From Tichowtungia aerotolerans (GTDB lineage: Bacteria > Verrucomicrobiota > Kiritimatiellia > Kiritimatiellales > Tichowtungiaceae): DNA of 64,000 nt. The notes under the pieces are model-generated. The model saw nothing but the letters and a program-made list of their open reading frames with translations. It made no database searches and was not told the DNA's origin. This document shows, one piece after another, positions 49,819 to 59,900 of this stretch. Both the position numbers and the translations under genes were made by a program. Positions within the stretch are counted from its first letter, which is position 1. Each line of letters starts with the position of its first letter. The DNA lies in contig NZ_CP047593.1 in the NCBI RefSeq assembly GCF_009905215.1, positions 2,794,900-2,858,899 of the forward strand, in the 5' to 3' direction.

Positions 49819-51324
49819 ATGAAAAAGAGTGGGAAAATAAGGTATAAAACAGTGGCTGCCATGATCGGTTTGGTTGTCGGGTTGGGCCAGGCAGCTGCAG
49901 AAAAAAAACCTAATATATTATATATTATGGCGGACGACCAGCGTTATGACACGCTGGGCTGCACTGGCAATCCGGTGCTGAAGACACCGAACATCGACAG
50001 GCTGGCCGAGCAGGGGGTGAGTTTCAGCAAGGCGTTTGCCACCACACCGATCTGCTGTGTCAGTCGCGTCTCTGTTCTGACCGGTCAGTATGCCCGCCGT
50101 CACGGTGTGCATGACTTTTTCACCCAGGTTCCAGACCTTGGAAAAACCTATCCGGGCATCCTGCAGCAGAACGGATACTACACCGGTTTTATCGGCAAGT
50201 GGGGCACCGATGAGCAGAATCAGGAATACTTTCAGCGCGTTTCCTCCTTTTTCGATTTCTGGGGCGGTTCAATGCATCAGTCCAACTACTGGCATGAGCG
50301 TGACTGCCGGTTTGTGAAAAACAACGGTACGACCGATCGCACGGAATTCCAATGCGACTGTCCGCCCGATGCGCGCGGCGCCAAAGGAGAGCAGACTCGG
50401 GTCGGTCGCAAAAACATCCAAGACCCGATCCATCAGGAAATCCACGTGATTCCGCAAAAGGTGGAGCAGTTCCTATCGCAGCGCGATGCGGACAAGCCGT
50501 TCTGCCTTTCGATCAGCCTGAAGGCGCCGCATGGCCCGTGGGGCGATTATGCGGATGAGGTAAAGCATTTGTTCGAGGGAGTTGCGCTGCCGGTCAAGGC
50601 ATCGGTTGATGTCACCGATGCGGAGAACCGCCCGGACTTTCTCAAAAACTCGCTGATGAATCCGCAGCGCGGATCAAAGCTGGTGCGCGATCCAAAAATG
50701 CTGCAGGAGGAGATGCGTCACTATTACCGCCTGATCGCCGGGATCGATATCTGCATGGGCAAAATTCTGGCATCCTTAAAGGAGCATGATGTGGATGACA
50801 ACACCGTCATCATCTACACCTCCGACCACGGACACTTTCTCGGCGAACACGGCTTTGACGGGAAATGGCTGCTCTACGAAGAGTCGGCGCATATTCCGAT
50901 GATTCTCTACGATCCGCGAAACCCGGTGCAGGCACAGACGAGCGACGAGCTGGCGCTGCTGATTGATATGGCTCCAACCATGCTTGATTTGGCGGAGATC
51001 AAAGTGCCGAAGGACATGCAGGGTAAGAGTCTTTTGTTGCAGCTGACCGATCCAGCGCAGCCTCTGCGCGACTCCTTTTTCATGGAGCACCTGTACGGTC
51101 ATGGGCCGAAGCCGCCGAATCACATTGAACGCTCGGAAGGTGTGCGCACCCGCCGTTGGAAATACATCAACTATATCGATCAGTCCGGCCCGCAGTCGGA
51201 AGAACTCTATGACTTAGAAAATGATCCGATGGAAATGCATAATCTTGCAGGGAACCCTGAATTTACTGTGCAGTTCAAAAAAATAAGCAGTCAATGGCGT
51301 CGTTATCGCGAGGAGCTGAAGTAA
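49819..51324 (+). CDS. Secreted S1 family sulfatase
   Basis: 501 aa. GGGGAG precedes the ATG. Signal peptide (MIGLVVGLGQAAA). Sulfatase core: ILYIMADDQRYDTLG (D39-D40), active site CCVSRVSVLTGQ with Cys 79 (Val in the place of the usual Pro, a known variant), GFIGKWGTD, SLKAPHGPW and YTSDHGHFLGEHG. It differs clearly from the sulfatase upstream, so it should act on another position or sugar. The palindrome copy at 50129-50143 has one mismatch. The next gene starts right after its stop. Confidence 0.92.
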   Translation: MKKSGKIRYKTVAAMIGLVVGLGQAAAEKKPNILYIMADDQRYDTLGCTGNPVLKTPNIDRLAEQGVSFSKAFATTPICCVSRVSVLTGQYARRHGVHDFFTQVPDLGKTYPGILQQNGYYTGFIGKWGTDEQNQEYFQRVSSFFDFWGGSMHQSNYWHERDCRFVKNNGTTDRTEFQCDCPPDARGAKGEQTRVGRKNIQDPIHQEIHVIPQKVEQFLSQRDADKPFCLSISLKAPHGPWGDYADEVKHLFEGVALPVKASVDVTDAENRPDFLKNSLMNPQRGSKLVRDPKMLQEEMRHYYRLIAGIDICMGKILASLKEHDVDDNTVIIYTSDHGHFLGEHGFDGKWLLYEESAHIPMILYDPRNPVQAQTSDELALLIDMAPTMLDLAEIKVPKDMQGKSLLLQLTDPAQPLRDSFFMEHLYGHGPKPPNHIERSEGVRTRRWKYINYIDQSGPQSEELYDLENDPMEMHNLAGNPEFTVQFKKISSQWRRYREELK

Positions 51325-52920
51325 ATGAAGATAAAAGTTTTACTCGGTTGCGGGGTTGTTTTTGCGGGCATGGTTTTTGCAAACCCATGGCCGGCGACGG
51401 ATTCGCTGGGGCGCAAGCTGCCGACGCATGAAGAAGTCGGCGCTCCGCGAAAAGATCGCTATGTGGCGATGTTTTATTTTCTTTGGCAATACCAGCATTC
51501 GAAAACCGGCCCGCACGATATCACAAAGATTCTGGCTGAGCACCCGGAGGCGCGTCAGGATGCCGATCATCCGGCATGGGGCCCGCCTGGTCATTATCAT
51601 CATTTTTCCGAACCGCTGTTCGGCTATTATCGGTCAACCGATGAGTGGGTCTATCGAAAACATGCCGAAATGCTGGCTGATGCGGATATTGATGTGATCG
51701 TTTTCGATTGCAGCAACAACTTTACTTACAAGGAAAGCTACATGGCGCTGTGCCGGGCCTTTGATCAGGCACAGCGGGATGGAGTGGATGTCCCGAAGAT
51801 TGCTTTCCTCTGCCGCTTCGGCCCAAATTGGCCGGGAGAGGTGGTTGAAATTTATAACGACCTCTATGGGCCGGGGCTGTATGAAAACCTCTGGTTTCAC
51901 TGGAAAGGTAAGCCGCTGATTATGGCGTATCCCGAGAATGTACCGGATGAGATTCAGGACTTTTTCACTTTTCGCGCGCCCATGCCGACTTACTTCGACG
52001 GGCCGTCGCGCCCCGACCACTGGAGCTGGGCGCAGGTTTGTCCGCAGCATTCATTTGGCGGCACCAAAAGGCATCCCGAACAGATGGCGGTTGCTGTTGC
52101 GCAGAATGCCGTAGCAGGGAAACTGTCGGCGCTCAGCCATCCCGACGCGCAGGGACGCAGTTTTCATAAAGGGAAAGACGATACGCGCCCGGATGCTTAC
52201 CAGTATGGGTTTAACTTTGAGGAGCAGTGGGATTACGCGTTGGAGAAAGACCCGGAACTGATCTTTGTGACCGGCTGGAACGAATGGGTCGCCATGCGCC
52301 TGAACGCATTCAACGGTTATGAAGCCCCGGTCGTATTTGTCGATTTGTTCGATGTTGAGCACAGCCGCGACATTGAACCGATGAAGGGAGGCTACGGCGA
52401 TCTCTATTATTACCAGCTGGTTTCCAATGTTCGGAAATTCAAGGGAATGGAGGCTCCGGACACATCGGGAACCTACTCCGACTATCGCGGCGATACCATG
52501 CACCGCGACCATCCGGGGTGGGGCGACAAGCTGCACTACATCGACCAACAGGGTCGCAACGATATCATCAAGACAGCTGTCATGCACGATTCCGAATTTG
52601 TGCGTTTTCGCGTTGAAACCGCCGCGCCATTGACGCCGCCGGAAGGTGACTCGTGGATGCTGCTTCTGATCGACACCGACCGTTCCAGAAAAACGGGCTG
52701 GGAAGGCTACGACCTGACGGTTGATTTCCGCAGTTCCAACTATTGGAAACTCGAGGACAACACGCTCGAGCTCGCCATTGAGCGGGAGAAATTCGGCGAC
52801 ACCCTCGATTTTGAATTCAAGTGGGTGGACAACCTGAACCGCCTCGGCGATATCATGGATTTTTATACCTGCGGCGACACCGCGCCCGGCGGACGGTTTA
52901 ACTACCGCTTTTGCGAATAG
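51325..52920 (+). CDS. Secreted GH99/WbsX-like glycosidase, paralogue 2
   Basis: 531 aa, starts one base after the sulfatase stop, so translated with it. Signal peptide (VLLGCGVVFAGMVFANP). Same build as the protein at 42806: PWPATDSLGRKLP, YVAMFYFLWQYQH, GPHDITKIL, DVIVFDCSNNFTYKE, FVTGWNEWVA and a C-terminal beta-sandwich ending FYTCGDTAPGGRFNYRF. Perfect palindrome at 52734-52748 coding SSNYWK; one-mismatch copy at 52422-52436 (VSNVRKF), matched by VSNIRKF in the paralogue. Confidence 0.82.
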   Translation: MKIKVLLGCGVVFAGMVFANPWPATDSLGRKLPTHEEVGAPRKDRYVAMFYFLWQYQHSKTGPHDITKILAEHPEARQDADHPAWGPPGHYHHFSEPLFGYYRSTDEWVYRKHAEMLADADIDVIVFDCSNNFTYKESYMALCRAFDQAQRDGVDVPKIAFLCRFGPNWPGEVVEIYNDLYGPGLYENLWFHWKGKPLIMAYPENVPDEIQDFFTFRAPMPTYFDGPSRPDHWSWAQVCPQHSFGGTKRHPEQMAVAVAQNAVAGKLSALSHPDAQGRSFHKGKDDTRPDAYQYGFNFEEQWDYALEKDPELIFVTGWNEWVAMRLNAFNGYEAPVVFVDLFDVEHSRDIEPMKGGYGDLYYYQLVSNVRKFKGMEAPDTSGTYSDYRGDTMHRDHPGWGDKLHYIDQQGRNDIIKTAVMHDSEFVRFRVETAAPLTPPEGDSWMLLLIDTDRSRKTGWEGYDLTVDFRSSNYWKLEDNTLELAIEREKFGDTLDFEFKWVDNLNRLGDIMDFYTCGDTAPGGRFNYRFCE

Positions 52921-52958
52921 AGGTGCGCGCCAGGTCGGGTGGTTATTTCATTTTGATC

Positions 52959-52987
52959 TTGAATGACACTGTTTACAGCGCTATAAA
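52959..52987 (+). promoter_or_regulatory. Promoter with operator-like box upstream of DUF5722 gene 1
   Basis: TTGAAT (-35, 52959-52964), 17-base spacer holding TGACACTGTTTACAGC (52964-52979), TATAAA (-10, 52982-52987). Aligns base for base with the promoter at 56886. A box between -35 and -10 is typical of repression. Confidence 0.65.
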
Positions 52988-53012
52988 TTTGGTTCAAAAG
53001 AAAGGTGGGGGC

Positions 53013-56000
53013 ATGAGGCTTTGTTCGTTTCATTTTGTGTTGCTGTTTGGGAGCCTTTTCTTCGGAAATCCTCAGGTTTTTGGCGCCGGAATGACACTGA
53101 TTAAGGCTTCTGATTCTGACATTACGGTTCAGCTTAACGAAGCGGTTTCAGGCACGGTGAATCTTTTGGAGATTGAGCCCTACGATACGCTCAACCCGCT
53201 GCGGGGATTGACGAGCAACCGGCCGGACTGTCAGGCGCTGGATTTGTCGAACGACGGATTTCTCCGGGTGACCTTTATCGACCCCGCACCGGCCGGATTT
53301 GATCCGCAAATTGAGTTTAAAGATTATCCGGTAAATGCAGATTATGTCGGACAGTTTTCGATGCGTGTCCGGGTCTCGAGGACGCAGAGTGGGGCGGATA
53401 TGCCGTTTCGAATTTTCGGGCTTCCGGCTTATCAGGACATTTTGGTTCCGGCGGACGGGGCCTGGCATATTGTCCGCGTCGACATGACGACGACGAATTG
53501 GAGTGGAACGTCCCGTATATTGCGGATCGATCCGGCTAATGCGCAGAGCTTTGCTGTCAATTCGAATACCGTAGTAGATATCGACTGGGCGGCGGTGACC
53601 TATCGCGACGATTTTGACGGCAGTCGCAACCACACCGGCTTTGATGTATTTATCGACCTGGGAATGCCGGAGCCGTCTTGGTCCGGAACGGCTCAACGCG
53701 AAATCGTGCTTTCACGATACAACGGGGTGCGCGACCGGCTTTACTCCAAATACATTTTAACAGATGCCGGAACCAATCAGATCGGTCATGCGCGGTTTGT
53801 AACCGATCTGTCCGAGCTTTTATACAGCGAAGACTCGCTGCAGGGATGGACTGCGCTGAATGTCAATAACGGTATCATGGAGCCGGTGGTTTCCGGTGGC
53901 ATTTTAGCCGCGCAATACCAGGCCCCGACTTCGGGCTCGCCATGGGATCCCGGAGTTCAGGACGGTGCGCCGTTGCGGGTGGATATGGATGTCGCCAAAG
54001 AATTTGCGATGAAGTATCGCATTGCCGGTTACAGCGGCAGTTTTTCGACCGTGCCGATGGCGCTCTACGGATTTGTGCTGGGTGAGCTCGGCACGGCGCG
54101 TCAAGAAGATGTGCTGATTCCGGACGGCGAGTGGCATGTGTACCGCACGCGGCTGGATCAGTCTGTCGGAGCACTGAGCTGGCACGGCGATGTAAAAATC
54201 CGCCTGGATGTGCCCAACAGTGATCCGGGCAACTATCCGTCGAGCCATTTCATTGGCGGCAGCATTGAACTCGACTGGGTATCGGTTTCCGATGACGCAC
54301 GGTTTACACCGTCGCAACCGCTGTGCGATGGCGGGCAGGTTTGGACCTTTGAGGATGATCGTACCTTTGCGCTTTCCGACGGCGGTGGGTTTAAGGGAAC
54401 GGACGGGACGGTTCTGACTGATAAAGCTGATCTGGGCATTCAGAAAAACAAAATGAATTTTCTGCAGAAAAATGCGCTTAATCTGTCTCTTTCTCCGGGG
54501 ACAACCTGGGCGGTGGACGAGTTCGATATCGGTATCAATGCCAGTTATGTTCACAACAATATGGGAGATGACATTCGTTATGCCTCTGCCAACGGCATGG
54601 CAACGATTATTACCTCATTGAATTCGCTGGGGGATTATTGGCTCGATGAAGGCACTGCCGATCAGCGTTTCAATCCACTGCGTAATCCACTTTCTTCCAC
54701 GAACGCACCCAACACATTTTCGGTGGCGCATAATGTGATGGACCCGGTCGGGCTGGCACATTATCGCGGCACGATGGAATACCTCGGCAGATATTTTTCG
54801 GATCCGTCCGGCAAGAACGGCGAGCTGTATCGTTTTACGATCGGTAACGAGCTCGATCAGCACTGGGCTTGGTATAACCTCGGTGAAATCACAATGGAAG
54901 AGGTTGTGGAAATCTATCTCACCTCCTGCCGCATTGCCGACCTGGCGCTGCGTTCGCAGCATCCCGATTACCGCATTTATCTTTCGTTCACTCATTACTG
55001 GGACAAACTCGGCGGCATCGCGGATCCGTTGAAGTGCGCAAATATGCGCGATTTCCTCGATCTGTTCGCCGCACGCGCCAAAGAAGAGGGCGATTTCCCG
55101 TGGGCGCTGTGCATTCATCCGTATCCGCAAAGCCTGTTTGATCCCACCTTCTGGGATGACACCGGGCCGACGGATTCGTTTGATACAGAATATATGACCT
55201 TCAAAAATCTGCAGGTGGCGCGGCGCTATCTGCAGCAGGAGTCCATGCTCTATAATGGACAGGTACGTGGCATCAACCTCGGCGAACAAGGGTTCCATGT
55301 GGCCGTCGACGGCGACGCCGAAGATGAAGCCATCCAGGCGGCGGCAATGGCTTATTCCCATAAAATTGTTGAGCAGGTGCCGGATATCGAGGCCTACCTC
55401 TACCATCGTCAGGTCGACCATTCGCTGGAGGGAACCCTGCGCTTTGGTATCTGGGCGGACAATCCGGATGTCGACGGCCAACAGCTGTTCCGCCGGCGTC
55501 CGTCGTGGTATGTGCTGCGCGATTACGGCACTGATAATGAGTCAGCAACTCTGGATCCGTATCTGGCATATCTGCCGATCAGCAGCTGGGACGACATCAA
55601 TCTGGCCGATATCAAACTCGATTATGACTTCGATGAACCGGATCCGAACATTACCACGATCCAACTTCCAATGTTTGGAACTGCCAACGGTGTCTTCTAT
55701 GGAACAGTCGCCACCAACGACCCGCAGATGATCAACGCCAATATCAACACCTATGGTGACGGACAGGAAACCTTGCTGCTGCGTCTGAAAGCCGAGCGCA
55801 GCGGCAACTGGCAGCTGTTCTGGAAAAACGCCGGCGATGTCGCGTTTGCTCAGGCCCGATCAGCTCTGATCCCGGTTTCCGCATCCACTGTTTTTCAGAT
55901 TGTCTCCGCTGATTTGTCGACCAACGCTCTTTGGGTCGGTCAGAATCTTAAAGCGTGGCGACTGGATCCCGTCGGTTCGACCACTGCTTATGACTTTGAA

Positions 56001-56540
56001 CTCGATTACATCAAGTTCGGCCCCGCCGGAGATTTTGATGGTGACGGCATTACAGATGCTCTGGAATCTTCCGCCGACTCGGATGGCGACGGCCTGCCGG
56101 ACTTTGCCGACACCGACTCCAACAACAACGGCTGGAGCGACACCCGTGAAGCTTCCAGAGGATGGAATGCTGCGTCTGATGATACGGATGGCGACGGCAT
56201 GTCCAATGAGTGGGAAATTCAATACGGCTTTGATCCGCATGACGCACTGGAAGCGCAGTGGGATTTCGATGGCGACGGTTACGACTCGCTCGCTGAACAC
56301 ATTGCCCTGACCGATCCGGAAAACGGACTCGACTATTTCGTAATCGATGGTGTTGGCGAAGCCGTTGTTACGGTCGATGCCAAGGCCGGGCGCACCTACA
56401 CGCTGCTTGCGGCAGCCAATCTGGTTTCCAATGTCTGGAATCCGGTGGATGTGCAGACGGTCGCCGTTGATGGTCCGCTGGTTCTGGTGGATACGAACGA
56501 CACGGAAACAGCCGTGTACAGGGTGCGGGTGAGTAAATAG
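53013..56540 (+). CDS. Secreted DUF5722-like putative glycoside hydrolase 1
   Basis: 1175 aa; AAGGTGG precedes ATG 53013. Signal peptide (to FGAG). Two N-terminal beta-sandwich regions (about 25-480; each ends in a pattern like RLDPANAQ/ELDWVSVSDD). The DUF5722-like barrel spans about 490-900: FTIGNELDQHWAWYN with E613, HPDYRIYLSFTHYWD, HPYPQSLFDPTFWDD and INLGEQGFHVAVDG with E758. An Asn-Glu and a later Glu fit clan GH-A acid/base and nucleophile. Then thrombospondin type 3 calcium repeats (DFDGDGITDALESSADSDGD in parts, about 1005-1100) and a small terminal beta domain ending VYRVRVSK. Substrate unknown. Confidence 0.75.
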   Translation: MRLCSFHFVLLFGSLFFGNPQVFGAGMTLIKASDSDITVQLNEAVSGTVNLLEIEPYDTLNPLRGLTSNRPDCQALDLSNDGFLRVTFIDPAPAGFDPQIEFKDYPVNADYVGQFSMRVRVSRTQSGADMPFRIFGLPAYQDILVPADGAWHIVRVDMTTTNWSGTSRILRIDPANAQSFAVNSNTVVDIDWAAVTYRDDFDGSRNHTGFDVFIDLGMPEPSWSGTAQREIVLSRYNGVRDRLYSKYILTDAGTNQIGHARFVTDLSELLYSEDSLQGWTALNVNNGIMEPVVSGGILAAQYQAPTSGSPWDPGVQDGAPLRVDMDVAKEFAMKYRIAGYSGSFSTVPMALYGFVLGELGTARQEDVLIPDGEWHVYRTRLDQSVGALSWHGDVKIRLDVPNSDPGNYPSSHFIGGSIELDWVSVSDDARFTPSQPLCDGGQVWTFEDDRTFALSDGGGFKGTDGTVLTDKADLGIQKNKMNFLQKNALNLSLSPGTTWAVDEFDIGINASYVHNNMGDDIRYASANGMATIITSLNSLGDYWLDEGTADQRFNPLRNPLSSTNAPNTFSVAHNVMDPVGLAHYRGTMEYLGRYFSDPSGKNGELYRFTIGNELDQHWAWYNLGEITMEEVVEIYLTSCRIADLALRSQHPDYRIYLSFTHYWDKLGGIADPLKCANMRDFLDLFAARAKEEGDFPWALCIHPYPQSLFDPTFWDDTGPTDSFDTEYMTFKNLQVARRYLQQESMLYNGQVRGINLGEQGFHVAVDGDAEDEAIQAAAMAYSHKIVEQVPDIEAYLYHRQVDHSLEGTLRFGIWADNPDVDGQQLFRRRPSWYVLRDYGTDNESATLDPYLAYLPISSWDDINLADIKLDYDFDEPDPNITTIQLPMFGTANGVFYGTVATNDPQMINANINTYGDGQETLLLRLKAERSGNWQLFWKNAGDVAFAQARSALIPVSASTVFQIVSADLSTNALWVGQNLKAWRLDPVGSTTAYDFELDYIKFGPAGDFDGDGITDALESSADSDGDGLPDFADTDSNNNGWSDTREASRGWNAASDDTDGDGMSNEWEIQYGFDPHDALEAQWDFDGDGYDSLAEHIALTDPENGLDYFVIDGVGEAVVTVDAKAGRTYTLLAAANLVSNVWNPVDVQTVAVDGPLVLVDTNDTETAVYRVRVSK

Positions 56541-56800
56541 ACTCTCTTGTATTGCGGCGTTGCCGGATACCGTAAAAGCTTGTTCATCTGATTGGTTCGG
56601 TGCCGTGTGGGGGATCCTTCGGCGCAAGCTGTGTTTATCAGGGAAACGTCGCCACCCCGAACAATTGGTTCGACACCGCCAGCGGGAGTGATGCCGGCGG
56701 TGGAATCTGGTGGCTACGGATGATAACGCATTGTTTATTTCTAAACGGGACATGTTTTGCAGATGGTTTCGATGTGCTTCAGGGCGCGGGGCTGTCTGCA
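56541..56800 (+). pseudogene. Decayed copy of the 60489 gene's 5' end
   Basis: DNA matches the start region of the gene at 60489: TTGTATTGCGGCGTTGCCGG versus TTGTATTGCGGTGTTGCCGG, then TTCATCTGATTGGTTCGGTG in both, TGTTTATCAGGGAAACG in both, and the equivalents of NWFDTASGSDAGG and ALFISKRDM. The ATG, many codons and the rest of the gene are lost. It takes the place after DUF5722 gene 1 that the intact gene takes after gene 2. 56800-56885 shows nothing else. Confidence 0.85.
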
Positions 56801-56885
56801 CGGTAATCTCTGCTCAAACGGATTTCTGCAGATTTTGATTGTTAGCGGCTTCCTGTGGCGGAATCGCCTCTGTTTATTTTTGTTC

Positions 56886-56914
56886 TTGAGTGATACAGTT
56901 TACAGTATTATACG
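56886..56914 (+). promoter_or_regulatory. Promoter with operator-like box upstream of DUF5722 gene 2
   Basis: TTGAGT (-35, 56886-56891), TGATACAGTTTACAGT (56891-56906) in the spacer, TATACG (-10, 56909-56914). Paired with the promoter at 52959; bases outside the elements differ, so the shared parts are likely under selection or recently duplicated. Confidence 0.6.
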
Positions 56915-56937
56915 TATGTGTTGAATGAGAGGTGGTA

Positions 56938-59900
56938 ATGCGTATTTTTTCTGTAAATGTTTTTGTGTTTCTTATATTGGTTTTTTCCGGAATCCTGCCG
57001 GTTTTCGGGGCCGGAATGACGCTGATTAAAACTTCTGATTCTGACATTACAATTCAGCTTGATGAGTCGGTTTCCGGCAGTATCAAACTTCTGGAAATTG
57101 AGCCCTATGATACATTGAATCCTTTGCGCGGACTGGTTCAGAATCGGGCGGATTGTCAGCAGCTGGATTTGTCCAATGACGGGTTTCTGCGGATGACGTT
57201 TCTGAACGGAAGTCCGTTCGATCCCCAGATTTATTTTCCGGATTATCCAATCAATGCCGATTATGTGGGCCAGTTCAGCATGCGTGTGCGAGTGAGCGGC
57301 ACACAGGGCGGGGCGGATATGCCGTTCCGGATTTTCGGTCTGCCTCTTACTGCGGATTATCAGGATTTTAATGTGCCGGCAGACGGCGAGTGGCACATTG
57401 TGCGCGCAGATGTCATGAACTGGAGCGGAACGCGCTCGTTGCGGATTGATCCGGCAAATGCTCAGGACTATGCCATCAATTCGAATGCCGTGGTTGATAT
57501 CGATTGGGTGGCGGTGACATATCGAAATGATTTTTCCGGCGACCGCCATCATACGGGTTTGGATGTGTTTATCGATCTGGGAATGCCGGAACCGTCCTGG
57601 TCGGGAAGCGCGCAGCCGGAAATTGTTTTGCCGCGCTATAACGGGGTGCGCGACCGACTTTACTCCAAGTATATTCTGACTGATGGGGCGACCAATCAGG
57701 TTGGGAGTGCCCGTTATGTGACGGACCTGTCCGGGCTGTCTTATCGTCAGGATTCACTGCAGAACTGGTCTTCACTGAATACGGCCAACGGTGTGACTGC
57801 CGCAGCGGTTTCCAACGGGATTCTGTCGGTACACTATCAGCTGCCTGCAGGAACCTGGGATCCGGGGGTTCAGGAGAGCGGAGCGCGTCGCATCGATATG
57901 GATGTTGCACAGGAATTTGCGATGAAATACCGGATCAGCGGCTATACTGGCGGGTTGTCAACGGTATCGCTTGGTGTGTTTGGTTTTGTGTTGGGAGAGG
58001 ACGGCCCTGCCCGGCAGGGCGATGTACTGATTCCGGACGGGGAGTGGCATGTGTTTCGGACGACACTGGACAGTTCAATCGGTACGTTGACATGGCACGG
58101 GGATGTTCGAATTCGCGTCGATGTTCCCAACGCAGGCACTGCGGGTTCTCAGGCTTCGGATTTTGCCGGCGGAACTTTTGAGCTGGACTGGCTTGCTGTT
58201 TCTGATGATGCGCTGTTTACACCGTCGCGGCCGCTGTGTGAGGGCGGGCAGGTTTGGACGTTTGAGGATGACCGGACTTATTCTCTTTCCGACGGCGGCG
58301 GATTCAAGGGAACGGACGGATCGGTTCTGACCGACAAAACCGATCTGGGCATCCAGAAAAACAAGATGAATTTTCTGCAGAAAAACGCGCTGAATCTGTC
58401 TCTGTCTCCCAGTACGACTTGGGCGGTGGATGAGTTTGATGTCGGTATTAACGCAAACTATGTTCACAATAACCTGGGAGAGGATATTCGGTATGTCACA
58501 GCCAACGGTATGGCCACGATCATTACCTCGCTGAATTCTTTAGGGGATTATTGGCTTGATGAAGGGACGGCCGATCAACGTTTCAACCCGTTGCGCAACC
58601 CGCTGTCTTCCCCTAGTTCTCCAAACTCGTTTTCTGTTGCTCATAACGTGATGGACCCGGTTGGACTGGCGTATTATCGAGGTACGATGGAATACCTGGG
58701 CCGTTACTTTTCCGATCCATCCGGCGTAAACGGGGAACTGTATCGGTTTACCGTTGGAAACGAACTGGACCAGCATTGGAGCTGGTACAACGTCGGCGAA
58801 ATGGAAATGGAAGAGGTGGTGGAAATCTACCTCGTTTCCTGTCGCATCGCCGACCTCGCGCTGCGCTCGCAGCATCCCGATTACCGAATCTATCTATCGT
58901 TTACTCATTACTGGGACATGCTGGGCGGAAATGTCGGAGCATTGAAGGCCTGTAATATGCGCGACTTCCTTGATCTGTTTGCAGCGCGCGCCAAAGAGGA
59001 GGGCGACTTCCCATGGGCACTCTGTCTTCACCCGTATCCGCAAAGCCTGCTTGATCCCACGTTCTGGGATGATCCCGGTCCGGTTGATTCGTTCGATACG
59101 GAATATGTCACCTTCAAAAACCTGCAGGTGGCCCGCCGTTATCTGCAGCAGGAATCCATGCTCTATAACGGGCAGGTGCGCGGCATCAACCTCGGCGAAC
59201 AGGGGTTCCATGTGGCCGTCGATGGCGACGCCGAAGATGAAGCCATTCAGGCTGCTGCAATGGCCTATTCGCACAAAATCGTTGAGCAGATCCCAAACAT
59301 GGAGGCTTATCTGTATCACCGACAGGTCGACCTCTCACTCGAGGGCAATTTGCGTTTCGGCCTGTGGGCCGATAATCCGGACATTGACGGGGCACAGCTG
59401 TTCCGCCGCCGCCCATCCTGGTATGTTCTGCGCGATTATGGAACCACCAACGAGGCCGTGCAGTTTGATCCGTACCTGTCGTACCTGCCGCTCAGCAGTT
59501 GGGATGAAATCAATTTGGCCGATATTGCACTCCGTTATGAGTTCAATGCTCCGGATCCTGATTTCACATCGGAGCAAATTGATGCATTTCAGATTACCGA
59601 TGGAGTCTGCCGCGGAACGGTGAGCGGTTTGGATCCAAAAATTCAGAACCTGAACGTCAACACCTACGGGGACGGGCAGGAAACCTGTATTCTCCGAATC
59701 AAGACGGCGAAGTCCGGCAGCTGGCAGTTGTTCTGGCGCAAGGCAGGAGGTACGTTCAATCAGACTCAACCTATCTCGTTTTCGGTGACGGCTTCCGGTG
59801 AGTTTTCCGTTTATCAGTTTGACCTTTCTGCGGATACGAACTGGTGCGGAGCCAACATTACCGGCTGGCGACTGGATCCCGTCGGCTCGTCAACCGCTTA

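Noticed and set aside
52911-53012. Longer start for DUF5722 gene 1 at 52911
   Set aside because: It would overlap the GH99-like stop, run through the promoter, and hide the signal peptide; ATG 53013 has a ribosome site.
55950-56310. Repeated Asp/Gly-coding DNA in the DUF5722 genes considered as tandem DNA repeat
   Set aside because: It is protein-level repetition of thrombospondin type 3 calcium motifs; the DNA units are not regular.
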